Source: Curtobacterium sp. MCBA15_009 (lineage in GTDB: Bacteria; Actinomycetota; Actinomycetes; Actinomycetales; Microbacteriaceae). From it: a DNA stretch of 64,000 nucleotides. Within the stretch, counting starts at the first letter, position 1; every line of letters begins with the position of its first letter. Below, in pieces: positions 35,059-42,686 of the stretch. The translations under genes were made by a program, and so were the position numbers. Under the pieces are notes generated by a model. That model was not told the origin of the DNA. It did not search any database and was given only the letters and a program-made list of their open reading frames with translations. The DNA is taken from assembly GCF_001864895.1 (NCBI RefSeq), contig NZ_MJGO01000007.1:36866-100865 (forward strand), in the 5' to 3' direction.

Positions 35059-36060
35059 TCAGCGCCCCCAGCGCAGTGCCGGGGTGTCCACCGGGGCGTC
35101 CCAGAGGGCGATCAGGTCGTCGTCGAGCACCGTGACGGTGATCGAGAAGCCCTGCATCTCGAGGGACGTGACGTAGTCCCCGACCAGGCTACGCGCGACC
35201 TCGTACCCGCGGTCCGCCAGGACCTCGGCGGCGCGTCGGTACGCGATGTAGAGCTCGGACAGCGGCGTGCCGCCCATGCCGTTCACGAACAGCAGCAAAC
35301 GCGACCCCGCCGGTGCGTCGAGGTCCGTGAGCACGGGTTCGAGCACGCGGTCGACCAGCTCGTCCGCCGGCGCGAGCGGGATCCGCTCACGGCCCGGTTC
35401 GCCGTGGATGCCGATGCCGAGCTCGACCTCGTCGTCGCCGAGCGTGAAGGACGGCTCCCCCGCGTGCGGCACGGTGCCGGGCGCGAGTGCGAGCCCCATC
35501 GAGCGGGTCACCTGGTTGACGTGGCGCGCGACCGCCACGACCGCGTCGAGGTCGTCGCCGCGCTCGGCGGCGGCACCGGCACACTTCTCCACGACGACGG
35601 TCCCCGCGACACCGCGGCGACCGGCCGTGTACAGCGAGTCCTGCACGGCGACGTCGTCGTCCACCACGACGGACTCGACGCGGATGCCCTCGACCTCGGC
35701 GAGCTCGGCGGCGGTCTCGAAGTTGAGCACGTCGCCGGTGTAGTTCTTCACGATGTGCAGGACGCCGGCACCCGCGTCGACGGCCTGGGTGGCGGCGACG
35801 ATCGGGTCGGGCGTCGGGCTGGTGAACACCGGGCCGGGCACCGCGGCGTCGAGCATGCCGGGTCCGACGAACCCGGCGTGCAGTGGCTCGTGACCGCTCC
35901 CGCCACCGCTGACCAGACCGACCTTGCCCGCGATCGGTGCGTCCGTGCGGTGCAGGTGGACCGGGTCCTCGACGAGCACGACGCGGTCCGCGTGGGCGGC
36001 CGCGAAACCCCGCACCGACTCGGTGACGACGTCGTGCGGGTCGTTGATGAGCTTCTTCAT
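35059..36060 (-). CDS. dhaK: dihydroxyacetone kinase substrate-binding subunit DhaK
   Basis: Binds dihydroxyacetone through a hemiaminal bond to a His. The 333-aa protein has [21 protein letters not shown] at the N-terminus (in two parts), [20 protein letters not shown] near residue 50 with the substrate His, and [13 protein letters not shown]. It is first in dhaK-dhaL-dhaM. GGAAGG precedes the ATG by about 9 nt. A TACGCT -10 box on this strand lies at 36134-36129 and a 14-bp palindrome sits about 37-50 bp upstream of the expected transcription start. Confidence 0.94.
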   Translation of the reverse strand: MKKLINDPHDVVTESVRGFAAAHADRVVLVEDPVHLHRTDAPIAGKVGLVSGGGSGHEPLHAGFVGPGMLDAAVPGPVFTSPTPDPIVAATQAVDAGAGVLHIVKNYTGDVLNFETAAELAEVEGIRVESVVVDDDVAVQDSLYTAGRRGVAGTVVVEKCAGAAAERGDDLDAVVAVARHVNQVTRSMGLALAPGTVPHAGEPSFTLGDDEVELGIGIHGEPGRERIPLAPADELVDRVLEPVLTDLDAPAGSRLLLFVNGMGGTPLSELYIAYRRAAEVLADRGYEVARSLVGDYVTSLEMQGFSITVTVLDDDLIALWDAPVDTPALRWGR

Positions 36061-36128
36061 GGCGGAGCCTTCCGGGTCGGCGGGACCGGGGACGCCTGCA
36101 CACCGCCGACGTCGTCCGGAGTCGGCTC

Positions 36129-36134
36129 AGCGTA
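36129..36134 (-). promoter_or_regulatory. -10 box TACGCT of dhaKLM
   Basis: Reads TACGCT on the minus strand. The expected start of transcription is near 36122, giving a leader of about 60 nt to dhaK. Confidence 0.45.
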
Positions 36135-36158
36135 CCTCGGCCGGGCGTGCCCCCAGCC

Positions 36159-36172
36159 TGCACGTTCGTGCA
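36159..36172. promoter_or_regulatory. operator palindrome TGCACG-TT-CGTGCA, site 1
   Basis: Perfect 6-bp arms around TT, identical to site 2. It lies about 37-50 bp upstream of the predicted dhaK transcription start. Confidence 0.7.
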
Positions 36173-36223
36173 CCGGGCTGCTGCCCCGGGGTGGTCGCGG
36201 GAGGGTGTGGCGCACACTGCTGA

Positions 36224-36237
36224 TGCACGTTCGTGCA
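36224..36237. promoter_or_regulatory. operator palindrome TGCACG-TT-CGTGCA, site 2
   Basis: Exact copy of site 1, 65 bp away centre to centre. It lies about 64-77 bp upstream of the predicted glpF start of transcription. Confidence 0.7.
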
Positions 36238-36288
36238 GTTCGGCCGGGATCGCGTTCGTCCGCATCGCCCCCAGCGAAAACCCAGCAG

Positions 36289-36294
36289 TATGCT
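36289..36294 (+). promoter_or_regulatory. -10 box TATGCT of glpF
   Basis: TATGCT fits TANNNT. Transcription from about 36301 would give a 65-nt leader with GGAGG before the glpF ATG. Confidence 0.4.
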
Positions 36295-36365
36295 CGCCCC
36301 AATCACTCGATGGGGAGTGCCCGAGCAGCAGCGGGGCCCCCAACCAGCACACCTGGAGGTCACCG

Positions 36366-37091
36366 ATGGACGACATCGGCGTCAAGTTCATGTCAGAGCT
36401 CGTCGGCACCGCGATGCTCATCATCCTGGGTGGCGGTGTCGTCGCCGCCGTCTCGCTCACGAAGTCCAAGGGCTTCGGCGCCGGCTTCCTCATGGTCACG
36501 ATCGGATGGGGCTTCGCGGTCTTCGCCGGTGTCACGGTCTCGTACAAGTCCGGCGGCCAGCTCAACCCGGCCGTCAGCCTGGCGCAGGCGATCCTCGGCA
36601 ACATCAGCGTCGGCGAGATGTTCCTGTTCTGGCTCGCGCAGCTCATCGGTGCCGTGATCGGTGCCGTCATCGTCTGGCTCGCCTACAAGCAGCACTTCGA
36701 CGAGGAGCCCGACGCCGCCGCGAAGCTCGGCGTGTTCTCGACCGGCCCGGCCATCCGCTCGTACGGCTGGAACCTCGTCACCGAGATCATCGGCACCTTC
36801 GTCCTCGTCTTCGTGGTCCTCGCCTTCACGAACGGCCAGACCCCGTCGGAGCTCGGCGCCATCCCCGTCGCCTTCCTCGTGATCGCGATCGGTGTCTCGC
36901 TCGGTGGCCCCACCGGCTACGCCATCAACCCGGCCCGTGACCTCGGCCCGCGTCTCGCGCACGCCTTCCTGCCGATCAAGGGCAAGGGCTCGAGCGACTG
37001 GGCCTACGCCTGGGTGCCGGTCGTCGGCCCCCTGCTCGGCGGTGCCATCGCGGCCGGTCTGTCGACCGTCCTGCTGCCCGTCGTCTCCTGA
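36366..37091 (+). CDS. glpF: glycerol uptake facilitator (aquaglyceroporin)
   Basis: Membrane channel of the MIP family, 241 aa. Six membrane helices and two half-helices carry the NPA boxes: LNPAVSLAQ near residue 63 and INPARDLGPR near 190. The Asp after the second NPA-R is the mark of glycerol-conducting members. The ATG at 36366 was chosen because GGAGG lies 6 nt upstream; the open frame extends further up but crosses the regulatory palindromes. It is followed by glpK after a 190-bp gap with tandem repeats, and divergent from dhaKLM. Confidence 0.94.
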   Translation: MDDIGVKFMSELVGTAMLIILGGGVVAAVSLTKSKGFGAGFLMVTIGWGFAVFAGVTVSYKSGGQLNPAVSLAQAILGNISVGEMFLFWLAQLIGAVIGAVIVWLAYKQHFDEEPDAAAKLGVFSTGPAIRSYGWNLVTEIIGTFVLVFVVLAFTNGQTPSELGAIPVAFLVIAIGVSLGGPTGYAINPARDLGPRLAHAFLPIKGKGSSDWAYAWVPVVGPLLGGAIAAGLSTVLLPVVS

Positions 37092-37173
37092 CGCGAGCCC
37101 ACCGCGACGGCCGGACCGACCACCGCACGCACACGACGCGACGGTCCGACCGGCACCAGCACGCACGACCCCG

Positions 37174-37219
37174 CGACGGTCGGCCCCACCGACGGGGCCG
37201 ACCGCAGCACCGAACACCC
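37174..37219. repeat. tandem repeat unit 1 with hairpin, between glpF and glpK
   Basis: A 46-bp unit with 50-bp period. It contains the perfect stem CGGCCCC/GGGGCCG with the loop ACCGAC. Confidence 0.8.
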
Positions 37220-37223
37220 CTCA

Positions 37224-37269
37224 CGACGGCCGGTCCCACCGACGGGGCCGACCGCAGCACCGAACACCC
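37224..37269. repeat. tandem repeat unit 2 with hairpin, ending before the glpK ribosome binding site
   Basis: Differs from unit 1 at two positions. The stem becomes CGGTCCC/GGGGCCG; the change is C to T opposite G, so RNA pairing is kept as a U-G wobble. The glpK signal GTAAGGAG follows directly. Confidence 0.8.
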
Positions 37270-37282
37270 GTAAGGAGCACCC

Positions 37283-38794
37283 ATGGCCGACTACATCGTC
37301 GCCATCGACCAGGGCACGACCAGCACCCGAGCGATCGTCTTCGATCACGCCGGTTCGATCGTGTCGACCGGACAGAAGGAGCACGAGCAGATCTTCCCGC
37401 GTGCCGGTTGGGTCGAGCACGACCCGTCCGAGATCTGGGACAACACCCGCGAGGTCATCGGCCAGGCACTGTCCCGCGCCGACATCACGCGGCACGACGT
37501 CGCGGCGGTCGGCATCACCAACCAGCGCGAGACCGCGGTGGTTTGGGACAAGAACACCGGCAAGCCGGTCTACAACGCGATCGTGTGGCAGGACACCCGC
37601 ACGCAGGCGATCGTCGACAAGCTCGCCGACGGCGACACCGACCGCTACAAGTCCATCGTCGGACTCCCCCTGGCGACGTACTTCGCCGGCACGAAGATCA
37701 TGTGGATCCTCGAGAACGTCGAGGGCGCCCGCGAGAAGGCGGAGGCCGGGGACCTGCTCTTCGGCACCACCGACACCTGGGTCCTCTGGAACCTGACCGG
37801 CGGCACCGACGGCGGCGTGCACAAGACCGACGTCACGAACGCGTCCCGCACGCTGTTCATGGACCTCGAGACGCTGCAGTGGCGCGACGACATCCTCGCC
37901 GACTTCGGCGTGCCGAAGGCCATGCTCCCCGAGATCGTCAGCTCGTCCGAGGTCTACGGCCACGTCGAGTCCTCGAGCCTGCTCCGCGAGGTGCCGATCG
38001 CCGGCATCCTCGGCGACCAGCAGGCCGCGACCTTCGGCCAGGCCGCCTTCGACAAGGGCGAGTCGAAGAACACGTACGGCACCGGCAACTTCCTCATCTT
38101 CAACACCGGCACGGACATCGTGCGGTCGGAGAACGGCCTGCTCACCACCGTCGGCTACAAGCTCGGCGACCAGGAGACGCACTACGCGCTCGAGGGCTCG
38201 ATCGCCGTCACGGGTTCGCTCATCCAGTGGCTGCGCGACAACCTCGGCCTCATCGGCAGCGCCCCGGAGGTCGAGGCCCTGGCCAAGACCGTCGAGGACA
38301 ACGGCGGCGTGTACTTCGTGCCGGCGTTCTCCGGGCTCTTCGCGCCGTACTGGCGTCCGGACGCCCGCGGCGCCATCGTCGGCCTCACCCGCTACGTCAA
38401 CAAGGGCCACATCGCACGTGCCGCCCTCGAGGCGACGGCGCTGCAGACCCGCGAGGTCCTCGACGCCGTCAACGCCGACTCGGGCGTCGACCTGACGGAG
38501 CTCAAGGTGGACGGCGGCATGACCGCCAACAACGAGCTCATGCAGTTCCAGGCCGACATCCTCGACGTGCCGGTCGTCCGCCCGGTGGTCGCCGAGACGA
38601 CCGCGCTCGGCGCGGCCTACGCGGCGGGCCTCGCGGTCGGCTTCTGGGCCAACCTCGACGAGCTCCGTGCCAACTGGCAGGAGGACCAGCGCTGGGAGCC
38701 GCAGCTCGACGCCGCCGAGCGCGACCGCACGCTGCGCCTGTGGAAGAAGGCCGTCACGAAGACCTTCGACTGGGTCGACGAGGACGTCCAGTAG
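37283..38794 (+). CDS. glpK: glycerol kinase
   Basis: Phosphorylates glycerol to sn-glycerol 3-phosphate with ATP, trapping it after GlpF uptake. The 503-aa FGGY-family protein opens [18 protein letters not shown] (phosphate-1 loop). It has [10 protein letters not shown] and IVWQDTRT (glycerol contacts), [12 protein letters not shown], and the FGGY C-terminal signature with [19 protein letters not shown] in two parts. Full length. AAGGAG is 7 nt before the ATG. It forms a unit with glpF. Confidence 0.96.
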   Translation: MADYIVAIDQGTTSTRAIVFDHAGSIVSTGQKEHEQIFPRAGWVEHDPSEIWDNTREVIGQALSRADITRHDVAAVGITNQRETAVVWDKNTGKPVYNAIVWQDTRTQAIVDKLADGDTDRYKSIVGLPLATYFAGTKIMWILENVEGAREKAEAGDLLFGTTDTWVLWNLTGGTDGGVHKTDVTNASRTLFMDLETLQWRDDILADFGVPKAMLPEIVSSSEVYGHVESSSLLREVPIAGILGDQQAATFGQAAFDKGESKNTYGTGNFLIFNTGTDIVRSENGLLTTVGYKLGDQETHYALEGSIAVTGSLIQWLRDNLGLIGSAPEVEALAKTVEDNGGVYFVPAFSGLFAPYWRPDARGAIVGLTRYVNKGHIARAALEATALQTREVLDAVNADSGVDLTELKVDGGMTANNELMQFQADILDVPVVRPVVAETTALGAAYAAGLAVGFWANLDELRANWQEDQRWEPQLDAAERDRTLRLWKKAVTKTFDWVDEDVQ

Positions 38795-38816
38795 TCCGCT
38801 GCTGACGTGACCGCCT

Positions 38817-38857
38817 GGAGGCGCGGTGCGGGTCCGACGGACCCGCACCGCGCCTCC
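38817..38857. terminator. 41-bp perfect palindromic terminator after glpK
   Basis: GGAGGCGCGGTGCGGGTCCG and its exact complement flank one base. It serves convergent glpK (+) and trpD (-). It shares its first 13 bases (GGAGGCGCGGTGC) with the hairpin after ndh at 9714-9755. Confidence 0.85.
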
Positions 38858-38930
38858 GGGCCGTTGCGGTGGGCGCGGGGCGCCCGCCCCGACCCACGCT
38901 GCCCCCGGTCCCCGGCTCGCAGGACCCTGC

Positions 38931-38943
38931 GGAACCTGGTTCC
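38931..38943. repeat. 13-bp palindrome GGAACCTGGTTCC, copy 1
   Basis: Six-base perfect arms GGAACC/GGTTCC around T. An identical copy lies exactly 21 bp downstream, about two helical turns. It sits in the glpK/trpD convergent gap. Confidence 0.7.
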
Positions 38944-38951
38944 GACCTGCC

Positions 38952-38964
38952 GGAACCTGGTTCC
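38952..38964. repeat. 13-bp palindrome GGAACCTGGTTCC, copy 2
   Basis: Identical to copy 1 with 21-bp period. It ends 28 bp before the 3' end of trpD. Confidence 0.7.
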
Positions 38965-38992
38965 GCCGGACCGTTGTCGCGGCGGAGCGGGG

Positions 38993-40048
38993 TCAGGCGG
39001 CGGGGGCGGTGCCGACCCATTCGGCGAGCTTGCGTGCGGCGGCGCCGGAGTCGACCGCCTCGGCGGCGACGAGGAGCTGCTCGCGGAACCGGTGCAGGAT
39101 CGGCCGGTCGGCCTCTGCGGGGTCCTGCGCGAGACGGAACGCCACGAGGCCTGCCGCTGCGTTGAGCAGCACGATGTCGCGGACGGGGCCGGTCTCCCCC
39201 GCCAGCACCCGGTGCACGACCGCGGCGTTGTGCTCCGGCTCGCCGCCGAGCAGGTCCGACGTCTGCGCGCGGGCGATGCCGAGGTCGCGCGGATCGAGGT
39301 CGTGCTCGATGACCCGGCCGCCGGTGACCTCCCAGATGTGGCTGTGACCGGTCGTGGTGAGCTCGTCGAGGCCGTCGTCGCCGCGGAAGACGAGCGCGGT
39401 CGCACCACGGGTCTGGAACACGCCCGTGATGATCGGCACGAGGCCGAGCTGCGCCACGCCCACCGCGTTCGCCTCGCACCGCGCGGGGTTCACGAGCGGC
39501 CCGAGGAAGTTGAAGACGGTCGGCACGCCGAGCTCGCGGCGGACCGGGGCGGCGTGGGCGAACCCGGGGTGGAAGGCGTTCGCGAAGGCGAAGGTCAGAC
39601 CGACACGCCGGAACGTGTCCGCGACGCGCACCGCGTCCATCGTGAGGTCGAGTCCGAGTGCGGCGAGGACGTCACTCGATCCGGACTTCGACGAGCTCGC
39701 CCGGTTGCCGTGCTTGACGACCGGGACCCCGGCGCCCGCGATGACGATCGCGGCCATCGTCGAGACGTTCACGGTGCCGACCACGTCGCCGCCGGTGCCG
39801 ACGATGTCGAGCGCCATCGGGTCCACGTCCAGCGGGACGGCGGCATCGAGGATCGCGTCGCGGAAGCCGACGACCTCGTCGACGGTCTCGCCCTTCGCGC
39901 GGAGCGCCACCGCGAACGCGGCGATCTGGGCGGCGGTGGCGCGCCCGGTGACGATCTGCTCCATGGCCCATGTCGACTGCCTGATCGTCAGGTCCGTGCG
40001 GGCCATGAGCGCGCTGATGACGGTGGGCCAGGTGAGAGCGTCGAGCAT
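38993..40048 (-). CDS. trpD: anthranilate phosphoribosyltransferase
   Basis: Second step of tryptophan synthesis: anthranilate plus PRPP. The 351-aa protein shows the family signatures DIVGTGGDVVGTVNVSTMAA (PRPP/Mg site, in two parts), VVKHGNRASSSKSGSSDVL and FLGPLVNPA. It stands apart from other trp genes and is divergent from ctaE, a layout known in other actinobacteria. I chose ATG 40048: the minus-strand TACGAT -10 box ends 6 nt upstream, and longer frames run into ctaE. Confidence 0.95.
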   Translation of the reverse strand: MLDALTWPTVISALMARTDLTIRQSTWAMEQIVTGRATAAQIAAFAVALRAKGETVDEVVGFRDAILDAAVPLDVDPMALDIVGTGGDVVGTVNVSTMAAIVIAGAGVPVVKHGNRASSSKSGSSDVLAALGLDLTMDAVRVADTFRRVGLTFAFANAFHPGFAHAAPVRRELGVPTVFNFLGPLVNPARCEANAVGVAQLGLVPIITGVFQTRGATALVFRGDDGLDELTTTGHSHIWEVTGGRVIEHDLDPRDLGIARAQTSDLLGGEPEHNAAVVHRVLAGETGPVRDIVLLNAAAGLVAFRLAQDPAEADRPILHRFREQLLVAAEAVDSGAAARKLAEWVGTAPAA

Positions 40049-40054
40049 GCCCCG

Positions 40055-40060
40055 ATCGTA
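40055..40060 (-). promoter_or_regulatory. leaderless -10 box TACGAT of trpD
   Basis: Reads TACGAT on the minus strand, 6 nt before the ATG at 40048. Confidence 0.55.
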
Positions 40061-40114
40061 GTGAATTCGAGAGACCCGCCAGTGTCCTGCGAAAACACTG
40101 TCTGGGGTTTCGGC

Positions 40115-40120
40115 CATAAT
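40115..40120 (+). promoter_or_regulatory. leaderless -10 box CATAAT of ctaE
   Basis: CATAAT ends 7 nt before the GTG at 40128. It drives the ctaE-qcrCAB cluster. Confidence 0.5.
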
Positions 40121-40127
40121 GGGTGAC

Positions 40128-40757
40128 GTGACTAGCACCTCTCTCTCCAGAACCGCCAGCGGTCCGGCCCTGAACAGGCCGAACGCCGTTGCCGTGGGGA
40201 CGATCGTGTGGCTGGGCAGCGAGGTCATGTTCTTCGCCGGCCTGTTCGCGATCTACTTCACGCTGCGCAGCACGTCCCCCGAGCTCTGGGCGACCGAGAC
40301 CGCCAAGCTCGAGGTGCCGTTCGCCTCCGTGAACACGATCATCCTGGTGCTGTCGAGCTTCGCCTGCCAGTTCGCGGTCTTCGCCGCCGAGCGCTTCCAG
40401 GTGCACCGCACGAGCTGGAGCCCCTTCAAGTGGGGCATGACCGAGTGGTTCTTCGTCACCTACGCGATGGGCGCGATCTTCGTCTGCGGCCAGATCTTCG
40501 AGTACGCCAACCTCTGGCACGAGGGCGTCACGCTCTCCTCGAGCGCGTACGGCTCGGCGTTCTACATGACCACCGGCTTCCACGGCCTGCACGTCACGGG
40601 TGGCCTCATCGCCTTCCTGCTGACCCTCGGCCGCGGCTTCGCCGCCAAGAACTTCGGTCACAAGGAAGCGACCACCGCGATCGTCGTGTCGTACTACTGG
40701 CACTTCGTCGACGTGGTCTGGATCTTCCTCTTCTTCGTCATCTACCTTCTCAAGTAG
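40128..40757 (+). CDS. ctaE: cytochrome c oxidase (aa3) subunit III
   Basis: Membrane subunit of the terminal oxidase, 209 aa with five predicted helices. Typical segments are [21 protein letters not shown] (in two parts), [19 protein letters not shown] and [20 protein letters not shown], the last near the proton-path region. The GTG at 40128 is favoured by the CATAAT box; an ATG 9 nt upstream is in frame but would overlap the promoter spacing. It heads the cluster with the bc1 genes, matching the bc1-aa3 supercomplex of actinobacteria. Confidence 0.94.
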   Translation: MTSTSLSRTASGPALNRPNAVAVGTIVWLGSEVMFFAGLFAIYFTLRSTSPELWATETAKLEVPFASVNTIILVLSSFACQFAVFAAERFQVHRTSWSPFKWGMTEWFFVTYAMGAIFVCGQIFEYANLWHEGVTLSSSAYGSAFYMTTGFHGLHVTGGLIAFLLTLGRGFAAKNFGHKEATTAIVVSYYWHFVDVVWIFLFFVIYLLK

Positions 40758-40778
40758 GAACTGGACACCCCTCAGCAC

Positions 40779-41588
40779 ATGTTCAACAGGACCAAGTCCA
40801 AGAAGGGCCGCCGTTCACCGATGGCGACCGTGTCGCTCATCGTCGTCGGTCTCATGACCACGGGCGGCGCCTACGCGCTGTTCAGCTCCTCGGCGAACGC
40901 GGACGACAGCACGAGCACCATCGCGGCCACGAGCCAGTCGAAGGTGAACGAAGGACAGAAGCTCTTCGCCTCGAACTGCGCCACCTGCCACGGCCTGTCC
41001 GCGCAGGGCACCGGCGAGGGCCCGTCCCTCATCGGTGTCGGCGCCGCGTCGGTCGACTTCCAGGTCGGCACCGGTCGCATGCCGATGGCAGCCCAGGGCC
41101 CCCAGGCCGAGGAGAAGCCCGCGCAGTTCACGGACGAGCAGGTCGACGCCCTCGCCGAGTACGTCGCGTCGCTCGGCCCCGGCCCGGCGGTCCCCTCGAC
41201 CGAGCTGACCGACGGCCAGGACGGCGACGCCGCCGAGGGCGCGGAGCTCTTCCGGATCAACTGCGCGATGTGCCACAACGTCGCCGGTGCCGGTGGCGCC
41301 CTGACCGAGGGGAAGTACGCCCCGAACCTCTCCACGGTCTCCGGCAAGCACATCTACGAGGCGATGCAGACCGGCCCGCAGAACATGCCGGTCTTCAACG
41401 ACCTGAACCTGACGCCGGACCAGAAGGCCGACATCATCACGTACCTCAAGTACGTGCAGGACAACAAGTCGCCGGGCGGGTTCGCACTCGGCTCCCTCGG
41501 CCCGGTGGCAGAGGGTCTGTTCATCTGGATCTTCGGACTCGGTGCGGTCGTCGCGATGACCGTCTGGCTGACCGCGAAGTCCAACTGA
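40779..41588 (+). CDS. qcrC: cytochrome bc1 complex diheme cytochrome c subunit
   Basis: Passes electrons from the Rieske centre to the aa3 oxidase. The 269-aa protein has an N-terminal hydrophobic segment (about residues 16-36), two heme-c sites CATCH (in SNCATCHGLS) and CAMCH (in NCAMCHNVAG), and a C-terminal membrane helix (LFIWIFGLGAVVAMTVWLT). The diheme form replaces separate soluble cytochrome c in actinobacteria. Starts 21 nt after ctaE. Confidence 0.95.
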   Translation: MFNRTKSKKGRRSPMATVSLIVVGLMTTGGAYALFSSSANADDSTSTIAATSQSKVNEGQKLFASNCATCHGLSAQGTGEGPSLIGVGAASVDFQVGTGRMPMAAQGPQAEEKPAQFTDEQVDALAEYVASLGPGPAVPSTELTDGQDGDAAEGAELFRINCAMCHNVAGAGGALTEGKYAPNLSTVSGKHIYEAMQTGPQNMPVFNDLNLTPDQKADIITYLKYVQDNKSPGGFALGSLGPVAEGLFIWIFGLGAVVAMTVWLTAKSN

Positions 41589-41621
41589 TCGTCCGTGTCG
41601 AACGACACTGAAGGGAACACC

Positions 41622-42686
41622 ATGGCAGAGCACGACGACGAGACGCTGAACTCGTCCTCGGCTGTCGAGAAGCACGGCACGACCAGCTCCCCCGGGATCG
41701 CGGTGCTGCCCACCGACCCGTTCGAGAACCCGGGCGAGCCCCCGCACCGCCCCCGCCGCACCGACGTCGACCCGAAGAAGCAGCGTCTGGCCGAGCGCCA
41801 GGTCGCGACCTTCTTCTACGTCTCGATCGTCGGCAGCGTGCTGTCGATCGCCGCGTACATCGCCTTCCCGATCGACTCGAACGACTTCGGCACGGTCCGC
41901 TCCGCGAACCTCTTCCTCGGTCTCTCGATCGCCCTGGCGCTCATCGCCCTGGGCCTCGGCGCCGTCTACTGGTCGAAGTCGCTCGTCGTCGACCGCGAGA
42001 TCACCGAGCTCCGGCACGGCACCCGCGGCACCGACGCGACACGCGCGAAGGCTGTCGAGGCCTTCCAGCTCGCCGACAAGGAGTCGGGCTTCAGCCGTCG
42101 CAAGCTGATCCGCAACTCGATGATCGGTGCACTGGCCGCCTTCCCGCTGCCCGGCATCGTCCTCGTCCGTGACCTCGCCCCGGCGGAGGACCCGAACGAG
42201 CTGCTCCGGCACACCTTCTGGAAGCAGGGCCTGCGCCTGACGAAGGACCCGACGGGTCTGCCGATCAAGGCCTCCGACGTCACCATCGGCTCGGTCTTCC
42301 ACGTCATCCCCGACGGGATGCTCGACTCCGAGCACATGCTGGAGGAGAAGGCCAAGGCCTCCGTCCTGCTCATGCGTCTCGACCCGAAGGACCTCAACCC
42401 CGCCAAGGGCCAGGAGAACTGGGGCTACGACGGCATCGTCGCGTACTCCAAGATCTGCACCCACGTCGGCTGCCCGGTCGCGCTCTACGAGCAGCAGACG
42501 CACCACCTGCTGTGCCCGTGCCACCAGTCCACCTTCGACGTCGCGAACAACTGCGAGGTCATCTTCGGTCCGGCCGCACGCCCCCTCCCCCAACTTCCGA
42601 TCGCGATCGACGACGACGGCTACCTGGTTGCCCGGAGCGACTTCCACGAGCCGGTCGGACCGTCCTTCTGGGAGCGTGAACGCTGA
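41622..42686 (+). CDS. qcrA: cytochrome bc1 complex Rieske iron-sulfur subunit
   Basis: Takes electrons from menaquinol. The 354-aa protein has three membrane helices in its first half (about residues 60-85, 95-120 and 160-180), as in actinobacterial QcrA. The C-terminal Rieske domain has the 2Fe-2S ligands in CTHVGCP and LCPCHQS (two Cys, two His). The ATG at 41622 is preferred over the GTG at 41595 because GAAGGG lies 6 nt upstream. The stop overlaps qcrB by one base (TGATG). Confidence 0.95.
   Translation: MAEHDDETLNSSSAVEKHGTTSSPGIAVLPTDPFENPGEPPHRPRRTDVDPKKQRLAERQVATFFYVSIVGSVLSIAAYIAFPIDSNDFGTVRSANLFLGLSIALALIALGLGAVYWSKSLVVDREITELRHGTRGTDATRAKAVEAFQLADKESGFSRRKLIRNSMIGALAAFPLPGIVLVRDLAPAEDPNELLRHTFWKQGLRLTKDPTGLPIKASDVTIGSVFHVIPDGMLDSEHMLEEKAKASVLLMRLDPKDLNPAKGQENWGYDGIVAYSKICTHVGCPVALYEQQTHHLLCPCHQSTFDVANNCEVIFGPAARPLPQLPIAIDDDGYLVARSDFHEPVGPSFWERER

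Noticed and set aside
36147-36365. An N-terminal extension of GlpF
   Set aside because: The extension would cross one operator palindrome and the -10 box. The ATG at 36366 has a strong GGAGG site and gives normal GlpF length.
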